NCBI RefSeq assembly: GCF_020873895.1
Contig: NZ_JAHWGT010000031.1
Location: 19,725-83,724, forward strand
DNA from: Streptomyces sp. DH12
GTDB taxonomy: Bacteria > Actinomycetota > Actinomycetes > Streptomycetales > Streptomycetaceae
Length of the DNA: 64,000 nucleotides
Direction of reading: 5' to 3'
Under the pieces are notes generated by a model. The model was not told where the DNA came from, ran no database searches, and saw only the letters and a list, made by a program, of their open reading frames with translations. Each line of letters opens with the position of its first letter. The stretch's first letter is position 1. The translations under genes and the position numbers were made by a program. Positions 52,552 through 62,366 of this stretch are shown one piece after another.

Positions 52552-53412
52552 TCACGGGATAGCTGGTCCCGGCCCATTCTGCCCCGAGCGGGGCGGCGGG
52601 ACCGGCAGGGGGTAGACCGGGGGAGTCCCACCGAACTCGGGGCAGAGCGCCTGGTGGTCGCACCACCCGCACAGCTTGGTGGGCCGCGGACGCCAGTCGC
52701 CCGTCTCCGTCGCCGTGCGGATCGCGTCCCACAGGGCCAGCAGCTTGCGCTCCACCCGCCGCAGGTCCGCCGGCGCCGGGTCGTACGTCACCACGTCGCC
52801 ACTGCCGAGGTACACCAGCTGGAGCCGGCGGGGGAGCACCCCCTTCAGCCGCCACACCACCAGCGCGTAGAAGGTCATCTGGAACAGCGCGCCCTCGCCG
52901 TACTCCGGCCGGGGCGCCTTGCCCGTCTTGTAGTCGACGATCCGCACCTCGCCCGACGGGGCCACGTCGATCCGGTCGATCACCCCGCGCAGCCGAAGCC
53001 CCGACTCCAGCTCCGTCTCCACCAGCAGCTCCCGCTCCGCCGGCTCCAGCCGCGTCGGGTCCTCCAGCGTGAACCACCGCTCGACCAGCTCCTCCGCCTC
53101 CCGCAGCCAGCGCGCCAGCCGCTCGCCGTCGGCGTCGTCCTCGAAGAGCGCGCCCAGCTCCGGCCGCGACTCCAGCAGCCGGTCCCACTGCCCCGGCACC
53201 ATCGCGCGGGCCCGCGGAGCCGTCCGCTCCGCCGCCGGGTCGTCGAAGAGGCGCTCCAGCACCGCGTGCACCAACGTGCCCCGGGTCGCCGCCGGGCTCG
53301 GCTTCTCCGGCAGCCTGTCGATCACCCGGAACCGGTACAGCAGCGGGCACTGCATGAAGTCACCGGCACGGGAGGGCGAGAGCGAGACGGGCGGCTGGGG
53401 AGCGGAGGTCAT
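52552..53412 (-). CDS. RecB/Cas4-like PD-(D/E)XK nuclease with probable Fe-S cluster
   Basis: 286 aa. It starts with SLSPSRAGDFMQCPLLYRFR, has TRGTLVHAVLERLF, the nuclease core GVIDRIDVAPSGEVRIVDYK with Asp and Lys of the PD-(D/E)XK site, FQMTFYALVVWRLKG, and a C-terminal CGWCDHQALCPEF. With the N-terminal Cys in QCPL, the three C-terminal cysteines form the C...CxxC-x5-C pattern that binds a 4Fe-4S cluster in AddB/Cas4 nucleases. ATG 53412 is seven bases after TAGGGT, so the gene is probably leaderless; this rules out longer starts. Role in DNA repair is inferred. Divergent from the M50 protease gene. Confidence 0.9.
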   Translation of the reverse strand: MTSAPQPPVSLSPSRAGDFMQCPLLYRFRVIDRLPEKPSPAATRGTLVHAVLERLFDDPAAERTAPRARAMVPGQWDRLLESRPELGALFEDDADGERLARWLREAEELVERWFTLEDPTRLEPAERELLVETELESGLRLRGVIDRIDVAPSGEVRIVDYKTGKAPRPEYGEGALFQMTFYALVVWRLKGVLPRRLQLVYLGSGDVVTYDPAPADLRRVERKLLALWDAIRTATETGDWRPRPTKLCGWCDHQALCPEFGGTPPVYPLPVPPPRSGQNGPGPAIP

Positions 53413-53425
53413 GACGAAGACCCTA
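53413..53425 (-). promoter_or_regulatory. Leaderless -10 for RecB-like nuclease
   Basis: TAGGGT (complement of 53420-53425) ends seven bases before the ATG at 53412. Confidence 0.55.
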
Positions 53426-53534
53426 CGGCCCGCCACCGACATCCGGCGGCATACCATCGACGGCAGACCGCCGCACACTGCATGATCGAGAGAGAAGAAC
53501 CCCGCAGCGCCCCCTCCACCCCCGAAGGGAACCC

Positions 53535-54818
53535 GTGAACCAGGACGACGAGAGCGGCGACGGCACGCGCCCCCGGTCCGACACGGCCCGCACCCCCCGC
53601 CGCCCCGCCGGGCGGCGGCGGGGCGACGAGCCGGGCGGCGGCCTCCTCATGGGCCGCGTCTTCGGGGTGCCCGTCTACGTCGCCCCGAGCTGGTTCCTCG
53701 TCGCGGCGCTGATCACCTGGGTGTTCGGCGGCCAGATGGACCGCGTGCTGCCGGAGCTGGGGAACGTCCGGTACCTCGTCTCGCTCTTCTTCGCCGTCGC
53801 CTTCTACGGCTCGGTCCTCGTCCACGAGCTCGCCCACACGGTCGCCGCCCTCCGCTTCAAGCTGCCGGTCCGCCGCATCCAGCTCCAGTTCTTCGGCGGG
53901 GTCTCCGAGATCGAGAAGGAGTCCGAGACCCCCGGCCGGGAGTTCGTCCTCGCCTTCGTCGGCCCCCTGCTCTCCCTGGTCCTCGCCGGGGTCTTCTACG
54001 CCGGGATGTCGGCCGTCGAGCCCGGCACGGTCCCCGGCGTCCTCCTCGCCGGGCTGACCATCTCCAACCTGCTCGTCGCCGCCTTCAACCTCCTGCCCGG
54101 CCTCCCGCTCGACGGCGGCCGGATGCTCCGCGCGGTCGTCTGGAAGATCACGGGCCGTCCGATGAGCGGGACGATCGCCGCCGCCTGGGCGGGCCGGGCC
54201 CTCGCCGTCGCCGTCCTCATCGGCCTGCCCCTGCTGACCCACACCGGGGTGCTGGGCAACGCCACGGACGAGCTCAGCGGCATGGACACCGTCACGGACG
54301 CCCTGCTGGCCGCGATCCTCGCCGCGATCATCTGGACCGGCGCCGGCAACAGCCTGCGCATGGCCCGCCTGCGCGAGCGGCTCCCCGACCTGCGTGCCCG
54401 CACGCTGACCCGGCGCGCCGTGCCCGTCAGCTCCGACACCCCCCTCAGCGAAGCCCTGCGCCGGGCCAACGACGCCGGCGCCCGCGCCCTCGTCATCGTC
54501 GACGGCCAGGGCGAGCCGACCGCCCTCGTCCGCGAGACCGCCATCGTCGGCGTCCCGCAGCACCGGCGGCCGTGGGTCGCCGTGAGCGGACTGGCGCAGG
54601 ACCTCACCGACGGCATGCGGGTGCCCGCCGACCTCTCCGGCGAGGCGCTGCTCGAACGGCTCCGCGAGACCCCCGCCACCGAGTACCTCGTCGTCGAGGA
54701 CTCCGGCGAGGTGTACGGGGTGCTCTCCACCGCCGACGTGGAGCGCGCCTTCGTCCAGGCCATGGCCCGCCCGGGCAGCGGACCGCGCCAGCCGAGCCCG
54801 GGCGGCGGACCGCGCTAG
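53535..54818 (+). CDS. Site-2 protease family (M50) protein with CBS domains
   Basis: 427 aa. Active-site HELAH at 97-101 in VLVHELAHTVAALRF and the third ligand in LLPGLPLDGGRML show a zinc intramembrane protease. About six membrane helices are followed by two CBS repeats (TLTRRAVPVSSDTPLSEALR, GARALVIVDGQGEPTALVR, TEYLVVEDSGEVYGVLS) in the cytoplasm. It probably cleaves a membrane protein in response to a nucleotide signal; target unknown. GTG 53535 has GAAGGGA. It lies just upstream of trmI, as in the usual actinobacterial proteasome neighbourhood. Confidence 0.92.
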   Translation: MNQDDESGDGTRPRSDTARTPRRPAGRRRGDEPGGGLLMGRVFGVPVYVAPSWFLVAALITWVFGGQMDRVLPELGNVRYLVSLFFAVAFYGSVLVHELAHTVAALRFKLPVRRIQLQFFGGVSEIEKESETPGREFVLAFVGPLLSLVLAGVFYAGMSAVEPGTVPGVLLAGLTISNLLVAAFNLLPGLPLDGGRMLRAVVWKITGRPMSGTIAAAWAGRALAVAVLIGLPLLTHTGVLGNATDELSGMDTVTDALLAAILAAIIWTGAGNSLRMARLRERLPDLRARTLTRRAVPVSSDTPLSEALRRANDAGARALVIVDGQGEPTALVRETAIVGVPQHRRPWVAVSGLAQDLTDGMRVPADLSGEALLERLRETPATEYLVVEDSGEVYGVLSTADVERAFVQAMARPGSGPRQPSPGGGPR

Positions 54819-54951
54819 CCGAGCCCGGGCCGAGCCGAGTCCGGGCCGCGCCGAGCGGAGCCCGGACGTGCCGAGCCGCCCCGGGCCCGCACCCCGACCC
54901 GCACCCCCCCGGCCGTCCCGCACCGTGGTCGGGCGCCCCGCCACCGCCGGG

Positions 54952-54963
54952 TACCCTGGTCAC
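54952..54963 (+). promoter_or_regulatory. Leaderless -10 for trmI
   Basis: TACCCT at 54952-54957 ends six bases before ATG 54964; no Shine-Dalgarno. Confidence 0.5.
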
Positions 54964-55851
54964 ATGTCCGAACCGACCGGTGCCGCCCGCCGTCGCGGGC
55001 CCTTCACAGTCGGGGACCAGGTCCAGCTCACCGACCCCAAGGGACGCCACTACACGTTCACGCTCGAAGCCGGGAAGAACTTCCACACCCACAAGGGTTC
55101 CTTCCCGCACGACGAGCTGATCGGCGCCCCCGAGGGCAGTGTTGTCCGTACCACGGGAAACGTCGCCTACCTCGCGCTGCGCCCCCTGCTCCCCGACTAC
55201 GTCCTGTCCATGCCCCGCGGGGCCGCAGTCGTCTACCCGAAGGACGCGGGCCAGATCCTCGCCTTCGCCGACATCTTCCCCGGCGCCCGCGTCGTGGAGG
55301 CCGGCGTCGGCTCCGGCTCGCTCAGCAGCTTCCTGCTGCGCGCCGTCGGGGACAGCGGCATGCTGCACTCCTACGAGCGCCGCGAGGACTTCGCGGAGAT
55401 CGCCAAGGCGAACGTGGAGCGCTACTTCGGCGGCCCCCACCCGGCCTGGCAGCTCACCGTCGGCGACCTCCAGGACAACCTGACCGACGCCGACGTCGAC
55501 CGCGTCATCCTGGACATGCTCGCCCCGTGGGAGTGCCTGGAGGCCGTCTCCAAGGCGCTGGTGCCCGGCGGCATCCTCTGCTGCTACGTCGCCACGACGA
55601 CCCAGCTGGCCCGGACCGTGGAGTCCATCCGCGAGATCGGCTGCTACGCCGAGCCGCAGCCGTGGGAGTCCATGATCCGCAACTGGCACGTCGAGGGCCT
55701 GGCCGTCCGGCCGGACCACCGCATGATCGGCCACACCGGCTTCCTCGTCACCGCCCGCCGCCTCGCGGACGGCGTGGAGCCCCCGATGCGCCGCCGCCGC
55801 CCCGCCAAGGGCGCCTACGGCGAGGACTACGAGGGCCCCAACAAGGGCTGA
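54964..55851 (+). CDS. trmI: tRNA (adenine-58-N1)-methyltransferase
   Basis: 295 aa. The N-terminal beta barrel (GPFTVGDQVQLTDPKGRHYT, FHTHKGSFPHDELIG) precedes the Rossmann SAM-binding motif VVEAGVGSGSLSSFLL and motif IV VILDMLAPWE. Both match TrmI, which methylates A58 of tRNA in the T-loop as a homotetramer. ATG 54964 is six bases after TACCCT, so it is probably leaderless. A long imperfect hairpin follows the stop. Confidence 0.95.
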   Translation: MSEPTGAARRRGPFTVGDQVQLTDPKGRHYTFTLEAGKNFHTHKGSFPHDELIGAPEGSVVRTTGNVAYLALRPLLPDYVLSMPRGAAVVYPKDAGQILAFADIFPGARVVEAGVGSGSLSSFLLRAVGDSGMLHSYERREDFAEIAKANVERYFGGPHPAWQLTVGDLQDNLTDADVDRVILDMLAPWECLEAVSKALVPGGILCCYVATTTQLARTVESIREIGCYAEPQPWESMIRNWHVEGLAVRPDHRMIGHTGFLVTARRLADGVEPPMRRRRPAKGAYGEDYEGPNKG

Positions 55852-55890
55852 CCGCCCCACGACGACGAGGGCCGACGCCCCGCAACGCCA

Positions 55891-55942
55891 CGGCGCCGCC
55901 GCCGGGTTCCCGCACGCACACGGGAACTCCGCGGCGGCGCCG
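55891..55942 (+). terminator. Hairpin after trmI
   Basis: 22-base arms (55891-55912 with 55921-55942), about 19 of 22 paired, 8-base loop. Confidence 0.65.
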
Positions 55943-56144
55943 CCGTGTTCCCGCCCGCGGCGCCCCGCGCCCGTCCCCACCGCGTCCGGCCCGCGCCGCC
56001 ACGGCGTCCCGCCCCGCGCGGTCGCCGTACCGTCACCCGCCGCGGGCACCCCCGAGGTTCCCGGCGCGTGTGACGTGTGGCACGATGCTGGCCACTCCAC
56101 CGGCCACGTCCCGCCGCCACCGCACGACACAGGAGACGCCCCGC

Positions 56145-56723
56145 GTGCAGACCTCCGCCGCCTCGGACCTCGCGCACACCCACGCCCGCCCGACCCACTG
56201 GCTCGCGACCGCGACCGCCCTGGCCGGCGTCGTCACCCTGGCCGCCCTGGCGCAGCCGGCGCCCGCCACCGCGACGCTCCCCGCCACGGGGACCGGGACC
56301 GCCGTGGGCACGGTCGCCCAGGCACCCGACGCCGCCTCGATCACCTACCCGCTGACCTGCGCCGGAGCTCCCACCGCCGTCGCCCGGACGGTCACCGGCG
56401 ACCTGGACGGGGACGGCCGGCCCGAGACGGTCGCCGCGGCCCACTGCCGCGCGGGCTCGGGCACCCCGCCGCACGGCTTGTACGTCCTGACCTCGGGCGG
56501 CGCGGGGGCGGGCGCCGGCGCCCGCCTCGTGGCGACCCTCCTGGACCCCGCCGACACCCGCACGGTCGGCGACCTCGCCGTACGCGACGGCGTCGTCACC
56601 GCGACCCTGCTGGGCTACTCCTCCACCGACGTGCCGCGCTGCTGCCCCGACGAGCGGGAGGCGGTCGAATGGCGGTGGCGCGGAGGGACGTTCCTGCGGA
56701 CTTCGGCCACCGAGGGTCGCTGA
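56145..56723 (+). CDS. Secreted hypothetical protein
   Basis: 192 aa. A Sec signal peptide (THWLATATALAGVVTLAALA, cleavage near TAT-LP) and a mature region with DLDGDGRPETVAAAHC (EF-hand/FG-GAP-like calcium loop) and four cysteines (LTCAGAP, AAHCRAG, PRCCPDE). The end (REAVEWRWRGGTFLRTSATE) is typical of small exported streptomycete proteins. GTG 56145 with AGGAGA upstream. It converges on the ferredoxin gene with stops four bases apart. Function unknown; no proteasome link beyond position. Confidence 0.8.
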   Translation: MQTSAASDLAHTHARPTHWLATATALAGVVTLAALAQPAPATATLPATGTGTAVGTVAQAPDAASITYPLTCAGAPTAVARTVTGDLDGDGRPETVAAAHCRAGSGTPPHGLYVLTSGGAGAGAGARLVATLLDPADTRTVGDLAVRDGVVTATLLGYSSTDVPRCCPDEREAVEWRWRGGTFLRTSATEGR

Positions 56724-56727
56724 CCCG

Positions 56728-57039
56728 CTACTCGACGTCCGGGCCGTACACCTCGACCCTGTCCGAAACCCGACGTACGTGGATGCAGTCGCCCGGGCAC
56801 TCCTTCGCGGAGTCCACCACGTCCCGCAGCAGCGGCAGCGGCACCGGTGTCGTGGCGCCCGGCTCCTGGAGCAGCTCGTCGTCGGAACTCTTGACGTAGG
56901 CCAGGCCGTCGATGTCGAGCTCGAACACCTCGGGGGCGTACTGCGCGCAGATCCCGTCGCCGGTGCAGAGATCCTGGTCGATCCAGACCTCCAGAGCCTC
57001 TCCGGCGGCCGTGGTGGGAGCCTCGTGCTGCGCGGTCAT
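56728..57039 (-). CDS. Ferredoxin, 3Fe-4S type
   Basis: 103 aa. LCTGDGICAQYAPEVFELD gives C-x2-D-x2-C with Asp in the usual middle cysteine place, and ECPGDCI gives the third cluster cysteine before Pro, which is a 3Fe-4S pattern (CDGDGXC/ECP type). The VKSSDDELLQEPGATTPVPL insertion is unusual. It shuttles electrons, often to cytochrome P450 enzymes; no P450 is nearby. ATG 57039 with AGGAAA upstream. It faces arc across a 254-bp promoter region. Confidence 0.9.
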   Translation of the reverse strand: MTAQHEAPTTAAGEALEVWIDQDLCTGDGICAQYAPEVFELDIDGLAYVKSSDDELLQEPGATTPVPLPLLRDVVDSAKECPGDCIHVRRVSDRVEVYGPDVE

Positions 57040-57293
57040 ATGCCCTGCCGTTTCCTGCGTCGGGTGATGCGTCGTCGGTTGAGTTCGGCCCGCCCTGACG
57101 GGTGTTGGCCACACACGACGATACAACCGGCCGCTTTCCGATGTTGATGGGTGGGTATTCCCTTGACGTCGGGGAGAGCGCAAGGGTGAAGATCGGACAC
57201 ACCTCGAGAGTCTTTGTGATCTAGGGGTTTCAATCATCACCCACGCAGGTAGGGTCTGGAAGCGTCCAGCTCCCCTTGGAGGAGGTGAGGACC
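57040..57293. promoter_or_regulatory. Divergent ferredoxin/arc promoter region
   Basis: 254 bp, with an AT-richer core at 57100-57240. A TAGGGT near 57250 is a plausible -10 for arc, and CGATACAACC at about 57118 one for the ferredoxin on the other strand. Start codons have good Shine-Dalgarno sites. Confidence 0.45.
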
Positions 57294-59060
57294 GTGGCAG
57301 CCCACGACGACGACATCAACCGCGGCATCCGGCCCGGGCGGGGGTCTGACGACCCCGCCGGTCAGGTTGCCTATCTCGAGCAGGAAATCGCCGTCCTGCG
57401 ACGTAAGCTCGCCGACTCTCCGCGCCACACGAGGATTCTCGAGGAGCGGATCGTCGAGCTGCAGACCAACCTGGCCGGCGTGTCCGCGCAGAACGAGCGG
57501 CTCGCCAACACGCTCCGCGAGGCCCGCGACCAGATCGTGGCCCTCAAGGAGGAGGTCGACCGCCTCGCCCAGCCACCGGCCGGCTTCGGCGTCTTCCTGC
57601 AGGCCAACGAGGACGGCACGTGCGACATCTTCACCGGGGGCCGCAAGCTCCGGGTGAACGTGAGCCCCGGCATCGAGCTCGATGAGCTCAGGCGGGGCCA
57701 GGAAGTCATGCTGAACGAAGCGCTCAACGTGGTCGAGGCCATGGAGTTCGAGCGCGCCGGGGACATCGTCACCCTCAAGGAAATCCTGGAGGACGGCGAG
57801 CGCGCCCTGGTCATCGGCCACACCGACGAGGAGCGAGTGGTCAGGCTCGCCGAGCCCCTGCTGGACGTCACCATCCGGCCCGGCGACGCGCTGCTGCTCG
57901 AGCCCCGTTCCGGCTACGTGTACGAGGTCATCCCGAAGAGCGAGGTCGAGGAGCTCGTCCTCGAAGAGGTGCCCGACGTCGACTACGACAAGATCGGCGG
58001 TCTGGGGAACCAGATCGAGCTGATCCGCGACGCGGTCGAGCTCCCGTACCTCTACCCCGACCTCTTCAAGGAGCACGAGCTTCGGCCGCCCAAGGGCATC
58101 CTGCTCTACGGCCCGCCCGGGTGCGGCAAGACGCTCATCGCCAAGGCGGTGGCCAACTCCCTTGCCAAGAAGGTGGCGGAGGTCACCGGACAGCCCGCCG
58201 GCAAGAGCTACTTCCTCAACATCAAGGGCCCGGAGCTGCTCAACAAGTACGTCGGCGAGACCGAGCGGCACATCCGCCTCGTCTTCCAGCGTGCTCGGGA
58301 GAAGGCGTCCGAGGGCACGCCCGTCATCGTCTTCTTCGACGAGATGGAGTCCCTCTTCCGCACCCGCGGCTCCGGCGTCAGCTCGGACGTGGAGAACACC
58401 ATCGTCCCGCAGCTGCTCGCCGAGATCGACGGCGTCGAGGGGCTCGAGAACGTCATCGTGATCGGCGCCTCGAACCGCGAGGACATGATCGACCCGGCGA
58501 TCCTCCGGCCCGGCCGGCTGGACGTCAAGATCAAGATCGAGCGTCCGGACGCCGAGGCCGCGAAGGACATCTTCGCCAAGTACCTCACCCCGTCGCTGCC
58601 GCTGCACGCGGACGACCTCGCCGAGCACAACGGCTCCAAGGGCGCCGCGGCCCACGCCATGATCCAGTCGGTCGTGGAGCAGATGTACGCGGAATCCGAG
58701 GAGAACCGGTTCCTCGAGGTCACCTACGCCAACGGCGACAAGGAAGTCCTGTACTTCAAGGACTTCAATTCCGGCGCGATGATCCAGAACATCGTCGACC
58801 GGGCGAAGAAGATGGCCATCAAGGCATATCTCGACCACAACCAGAAGGGCATTCGCGTCTCCCACCTCCTCCAGGCGTGCGTGGACGAGTTCAAGGAGAA
58901 CGAGGACCTGCCCAACACCACCAACCCGGACGACTGGGCCCGGATCTCCGGAAAGAAGGGCGAGCGGATCGTCTTCATCCGCACCCTCGTCACCGGAAAG
59001 CAGGGCGCCGACACCGGTCGGTCCATCGACACGGTGGCGAACACCGGACAGTACCTGTAA
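57294..59060 (+). CDS. arc: Proteasome-associated AAA+ ATPase (ARC/Mpa)
   Basis: 588 aa. N-terminal coiled coil (residues about 22-92, ending [12 protein letters not shown]) binds pupylated substrates; two OB folds follow; the AAA+ module has Walker A GPPGCGKT at 273-280 and Walker B FFDEME with D349-E350, plus [18 protein letters not shown]. The C-terminal GQYL is the penultimate-tyrosine tail that opens the 20S gate. GTG 57294 is chosen over in-frame GTG 57282 because homologues start AAHDDD. It unfolds pupylated proteins into PrcBA. First gene of the Pup-proteasome cluster. Confidence 0.97.
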   Translation: MAAHDDDINRGIRPGRGSDDPAGQVAYLEQEIAVLRRKLADSPRHTRILEERIVELQTNLAGVSAQNERLANTLREARDQIVALKEEVDRLAQPPAGFGVFLQANEDGTCDIFTGGRKLRVNVSPGIELDELRRGQEVMLNEALNVVEAMEFERAGDIVTLKEILEDGERALVIGHTDEERVVRLAEPLLDVTIRPGDALLLEPRSGYVYEVIPKSEVEELVLEEVPDVDYDKIGGLGNQIELIRDAVELPYLYPDLFKEHELRPPKGILLYGPPGCGKTLIAKAVANSLAKKVAEVTGQPAGKSYFLNIKGPELLNKYVGETERHIRLVFQRAREKASEGTPVIVFFDEMESLFRTRGSGVSSDVENTIVPQLLAEIDGVEGLENVIVIGASNREDMIDPAILRPGRLDVKIKIERPDAEAAKDIFAKYLTPSLPLHADDLAEHNGSKGAAAHAMIQSVVEQMYAESEENRFLEVTYANGDKEVLYFKDFNSGAMIQNIVDRAKKMAIKAYLDHNQKGIRVSHLLQACVDEFKENEDLPNTTNPDDWARISGKKGERIVFIRTLVTGKQGADTGRSIDTVANTGQYL

Positions 59061-59321
59061 GAGCGCGCAGTACCGGCTGCGGATGTCCCGGGGCCCCCGG
59101 AAGGGGTGGGAGTCCGCAGCCGGCCGCATTCCGAGGGACCCGCCACGGACGGACCACACCGGAGCAATGACGCAATCGATCTCCCCCCGGGCGCGAAGGC
59201 GCTCTAGGCTCTTCCGTACCGCCGAATCGCGCAGTGCGGGGTCGGGCACCGCACACGCATCGGAGAACCGGTACTCGAGCGCCGTTCCCGCGGGGGGACG
59301 CCGCCGGGCAAGGAGGGCCGC

Positions 59322-60833
59322 ATGACCGTACGGCGAGTAATGGGCATCGAGACGGAGTACGGGATCTCCGTCCCCGGCCACCCGAACGCCAATGCCATGC
59401 TCACCTCGTCCCAGATCGTCAACGCCTACGCGGCGGCGATGCACCGGGCGCGCCGCGCCCGCTGGGACTTCGAGGAGGAGAACCCGCTGCGGGACGCCCG
59501 CGGCTTCGACCTCGCCCGCGAGGCCGCCGACTCCAGCCAGCTCACCGACGAGGACATCGGCCTCGCCAACGTCATCCTGACCAACGGCGCCCGGCTCTAC
59601 GTGGACCACGCGCACCCGGAGTACAGCGCCCCGGAGGTCACCAACCCCCGCGACGCCGTCCTGTGGGACAAGGCCGGCGAGCGCATCATGGCGGAGGCGG
59701 CCGAGAAGGCGAGCCTGCTGCCGGGCGCCCAGCCGATCCACCTGTACAAGAACAACACCGACAACAAGGGCGCCTCGTACGGCACGCACGAGAACTACCT
59801 GATGAAGCGGGAGACCCCCTTCTCGGACATCGTGCGCCACCTCACGCCGTTCTTCGTCTCGCGCCAGGTCGTCACGGGCGCGGGCCGCGTCGGCATCGGC
59901 CAGGACGGCCAGGAGCACGGCTTCCAGATCAGCCAGCGCGCGGACTACTTCGAGGTCGAGGTCGGCCTGGAGACGACACTCAAACGGCCGATCATCAACA
60001 CCCGGGACGAGCCGCACGCCGACGCCGAGAAGTACCGCCGCCTCCACGTGATCATCGGCGACGCCAACCTCTCGGAGATCTCGACGTACCTGAAGCTCGG
60101 CACGACGGCCCTGGTGCTGTCGATGATCGAGGACGGCTTCATCACCGTCGACCTCGCCGTCGACCAGCCCGTGCGCACCCTCCACCAGGTGTCGCACGAC
60201 CCGACGCTCCAGCGGCTGGTCACGCTCCGCAGCGGCCGCACGCTCACCGCGGTCCAGCTCCAGATGGAGTACTACGAGCTGGCCAGGAAGTACGTGGAGG
60301 ACCGCTTCGGCGCGGACGCGGACGAGCAGACCAAGGACGTGCTGGCCCGCTGGGAGGACACCCTCGGCCGGCTGGAGAACGACCCGATGAGCCTCGCCGG
60401 CGAGCTGGACTGGGTGGCGAAGCTGGAGCTCATGGAGGGGTACCGGCGCCGCGACCGGCTCGACTGGGACGCCCCGCGCCTGCACCTGGTGGACCTCCAG
60501 TACGCCGACGTGCGCCCCGAGAAGGGGCTGTACAACCGGCTGGCGGCCCGCGGGCGCATGAAGCGCCTGCTGGACGAGCCGGAGGTCGAGCGGGCCGAGA
60601 AGCAGCCGCCGGAGGACACCAGGGCCTACTTCCGGGGCCGCTGCCTGGAGCAGTACGCGGACGACGTGGCAGCGGCCTCCTGGGACTCGGTGATCTTCGA
60701 CCTGCCGGGGCGGGACTCCCTCCAGAGGGTGCCCACCCTGGAGCCGCTGCGGGGCACCCGGGAGCACGTCAAGGACCTCCTGGACCGGTGCCGCACGGCG
60801 GAGGAGCTGGTCCGGGTCCTTTCCGGCGGCTGA
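59322..60833 (+). CDS. dop: Depupylase/deamidase of Pup
   Basis: 503 aa glutamine-synthetase-like enzyme. MGIETEYGI (catalytic Glu10 region) and the nucleophile-region [11 protein letters not shown] with Asp95 mark the Dop/PafA family; the [18 protein letters not shown] motif is shared. Dop deamidates the C-terminal Gln of Pup in most actinobacteria and removes Pup from substrates. Here Pup ends in Glu, so only depupylation should be needed. ATG 59322 with AAGGAGG. It lies between arc and pup; PafA is not in the window. Confidence 0.95.
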   Translation: MTVRRVMGIETEYGISVPGHPNANAMLTSSQIVNAYAAAMHRARRARWDFEEENPLRDARGFDLAREAADSSQLTDEDIGLANVILTNGARLYVDHAHPEYSAPEVTNPRDAVLWDKAGERIMAEAAEKASLLPGAQPIHLYKNNTDNKGASYGTHENYLMKRETPFSDIVRHLTPFFVSRQVVTGAGRVGIGQDGQEHGFQISQRADYFEVEVGLETTLKRPIINTRDEPHADAEKYRRLHVIIGDANLSEISTYLKLGTTALVLSMIEDGFITVDLAVDQPVRTLHQVSHDPTLQRLVTLRSGRTLTAVQLQMEYYELARKYVEDRFGADADEQTKDVLARWEDTLGRLENDPMSLAGELDWVAKLELMEGYRRRDRLDWDAPRLHLVDLQYADVRPEKGLYNRLAARGRMKRLLDEPEVERAEKQPPEDTRAYFRGRCLEQYADDVAAASWDSVIFDLPGRDSLQRVPTLEPLRGTREHVKDLLDRCRTAEELVRVLSGG

Positions 60834-60975
60834 GAAGGGCTTCAGGGGGCCGACGCGGGGAATCATGGAAGTGGCCCCCTGGATGTCGGACAAGACAGGG
60901 CCGATGTCAGACCGGGCTTGTAGGGTCTGATCTTGAGACACCTGACCAAGCGGGCAACCGAGCGGGGTGAGGGAC

Positions 60976-61194
60976 ATGGCGACCAAGGACACCGGCGGCG
61001 GGCAGCAGAAGGCCACGCGCTCCACGGAGGAGGTCGAGGAGCAGGCGCCCGAGGCGCAGGCCTCGGAGGACCTCAAGGAGCGCCAGGAGAAGCTCAGTGA
61101 CGACGTCGACTCCGTCCTGGACGAGATCGACGACGTGCTGGAGGAGAACGCCGAGGACTTCGTGCGCTCCTTCGTGCAGAAGGGCGGCGAGTAG
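60976..61194 (+). CDS. pup: Prokaryotic ubiquitin-like protein Pup
   Basis: 72 aa, disordered N-terminal part, helical QEKLSDDVDSVLDEIDDVLE, ending VRSFVQKGGE. The C-terminal residue is encoded as Glu (GAG), the ligation-ready form, rather than the Gln found for example in mycobacteria. PafA would attach this Glu to substrate lysines. The coiled-coil-binding region matches the ARC N-terminus. ATG 60976 with GTGAGGG upstream. Followed by a terminator-like hairpin, so it may be transcribed apart from prcBA. Confidence 0.97.
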   Translation: MATKDTGGGQQKATRSTEEVEEQAPEAQASEDLKERQEKLSDDVDSVLDEIDDVLEENAEDFVRSFVQKGGE

Positions 61195-61255
61195 CCGCAT
61201 TTCCCCTTCTATTCGTTGATCATGGGGGGCGGGCGTCGGGCCCGTCCGACGCAGC

Positions 61256-61292
61256 GCTGCTCGCGGCGGAGCCGTCTCCGTCCGCGAGCAGC
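61256..61292 (+). terminator. Hairpin between pup and prcB
   Basis: GCTGCTCGCGG (61256-61266) pairs with CCGCGAGCAGC (61282-61292), 11 bp, with partial inner pairing, 62 bases after the pup stop. Confidence 0.65.
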
Positions 61293-61482
61293 CCGCGTAC
61301 GGCACAGGCGCTCCCCGCCGCGCGGACCCCGCGCGGCGGGGGCCCGTCACCCGTGTGGATGATCGTCACCGGCCGGGTAAGGTCCGTGGCGTACCGTGCT
61401 TCAACCGCAATTCGGCCGTCGGAGAACCGGGAGAGACTCCCGACACCGCAGGTCGGGCTGCCGCCAACCTGGAGGGGAACTC

Positions 61483-62331
61483 GTGGAAGCCAACACTCGC
61501 AGCACCGGGCGTCTGCCGGCTGCCTTCCTGACGCCCGGCTCCTCGTCCTTCCTGGACTTCCTGAGCGAGCACTCGCCGGAGCTGCTGCCGGGACGTCGGA
61601 CGCTGCCGGTCGTACAGGGCGCCGTCGAGGTGCCGCACGGCACGACGATCGTCGCGGCCACCTTCCCCGGGGGCGTGGTCCTGGCCGGTGACCGGCGGGC
61701 CACCATGGGGAACATGATCGCCCAGCGCGACATCGAGAAGGTCTTCCCGGCCGACGAGTACTCAGCCGTGGGCATCGCCGGCACGGCCGGCCTGGCCGTG
61801 GAGATGGTCAAGCTCTTCCAGCTGGAGCTGGAGCACTTCGAGAAGGTCGAGGGCGCCCAGCTCTCCCTGGAGGGCAAGGCCAACCGGCTCTCCACCATGA
61901 TCCGCGGCAACCTCGGCATGGCCATGCAGGGCCTCGCCGTCGTCCCGCTCTTCGCCGGCTGGGACGTCGACCGGGAGAAGGGCCGCATCTTCTCCTACGA
62001 CGTCACCGGCGGCCGCTCCGAGGAGCACGTCGGGTACGCGGCGACGGGCTCCGGCTCGCTCTTCGCCCGCGGGTCCATGAAGAAGCTCTACCGCGAGGAC
62101 CTCACCGAGCAGCAGGCCGTGACCCTGGTCGTGCAGGCGCTGTACGACGCGGCGGACGACGACTCGGCGACCGGAGGGCCCGACATGGCCCGCCGGATCT
62201 TCCCGATCGTCACGGTGATCACGGACGACGGGTTCCGCCGGCTCACGGACGCAGAGGGGGCCGACGTGGCCCGCGCCGTCCTGGAGCGCCGCATGGAACA
62301 CCCGGACGGCCCCCGCGCCGAGCTGCTCTGA
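61483..62331 (+). CDS. prcB: Proteasome beta subunit (catalytic)
   Basis: 282 aa with a 53-residue propeptide ending AVEVPHG, then the catalytic Thr54 (mature Thr1) in TTIVAATF. Mature Asp17 (LAGDRR) and Lys33 (IEKVF) complete the active site. [19 protein letters not shown] is conserved in actinobacterial beta subunits. It forms the two inner rings of the 20S particle. GTG 61483 with GGAGGGG. It is 288 bp after pup and 36 bp before prcA. Confidence 0.97.
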   Translation: MEANTRSTGRLPAAFLTPGSSSFLDFLSEHSPELLPGRRTLPVVQGAVEVPHGTTIVAATFPGGVVLAGDRRATMGNMIAQRDIEKVFPADEYSAVGIAGTAGLAVEMVKLFQLELEHFEKVEGAQLSLEGKANRLSTMIRGNLGMAMQGLAVVPLFAGWDVDREKGRIFSYDVTGGRSEEHVGYAATGSGSLFARGSMKKLYREDLTEQQAVTLVVQALYDAADDDSATGGPDMARRIFPIVTVITDDGFRRLTDAEGADVARAVLERRMEHPDGPRAELL

Positions 62332-62366
62332 TGAACCCTCCACTGACAGAAAGGGACGGATAGCCG

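Noticed and set aside
57237-61076. 1279-aa open frame on the minus strand across arc, dop and pup
   Set aside because: It is a shadow of well-conserved plus-strand genes; its product is low-complexity and matches no family.
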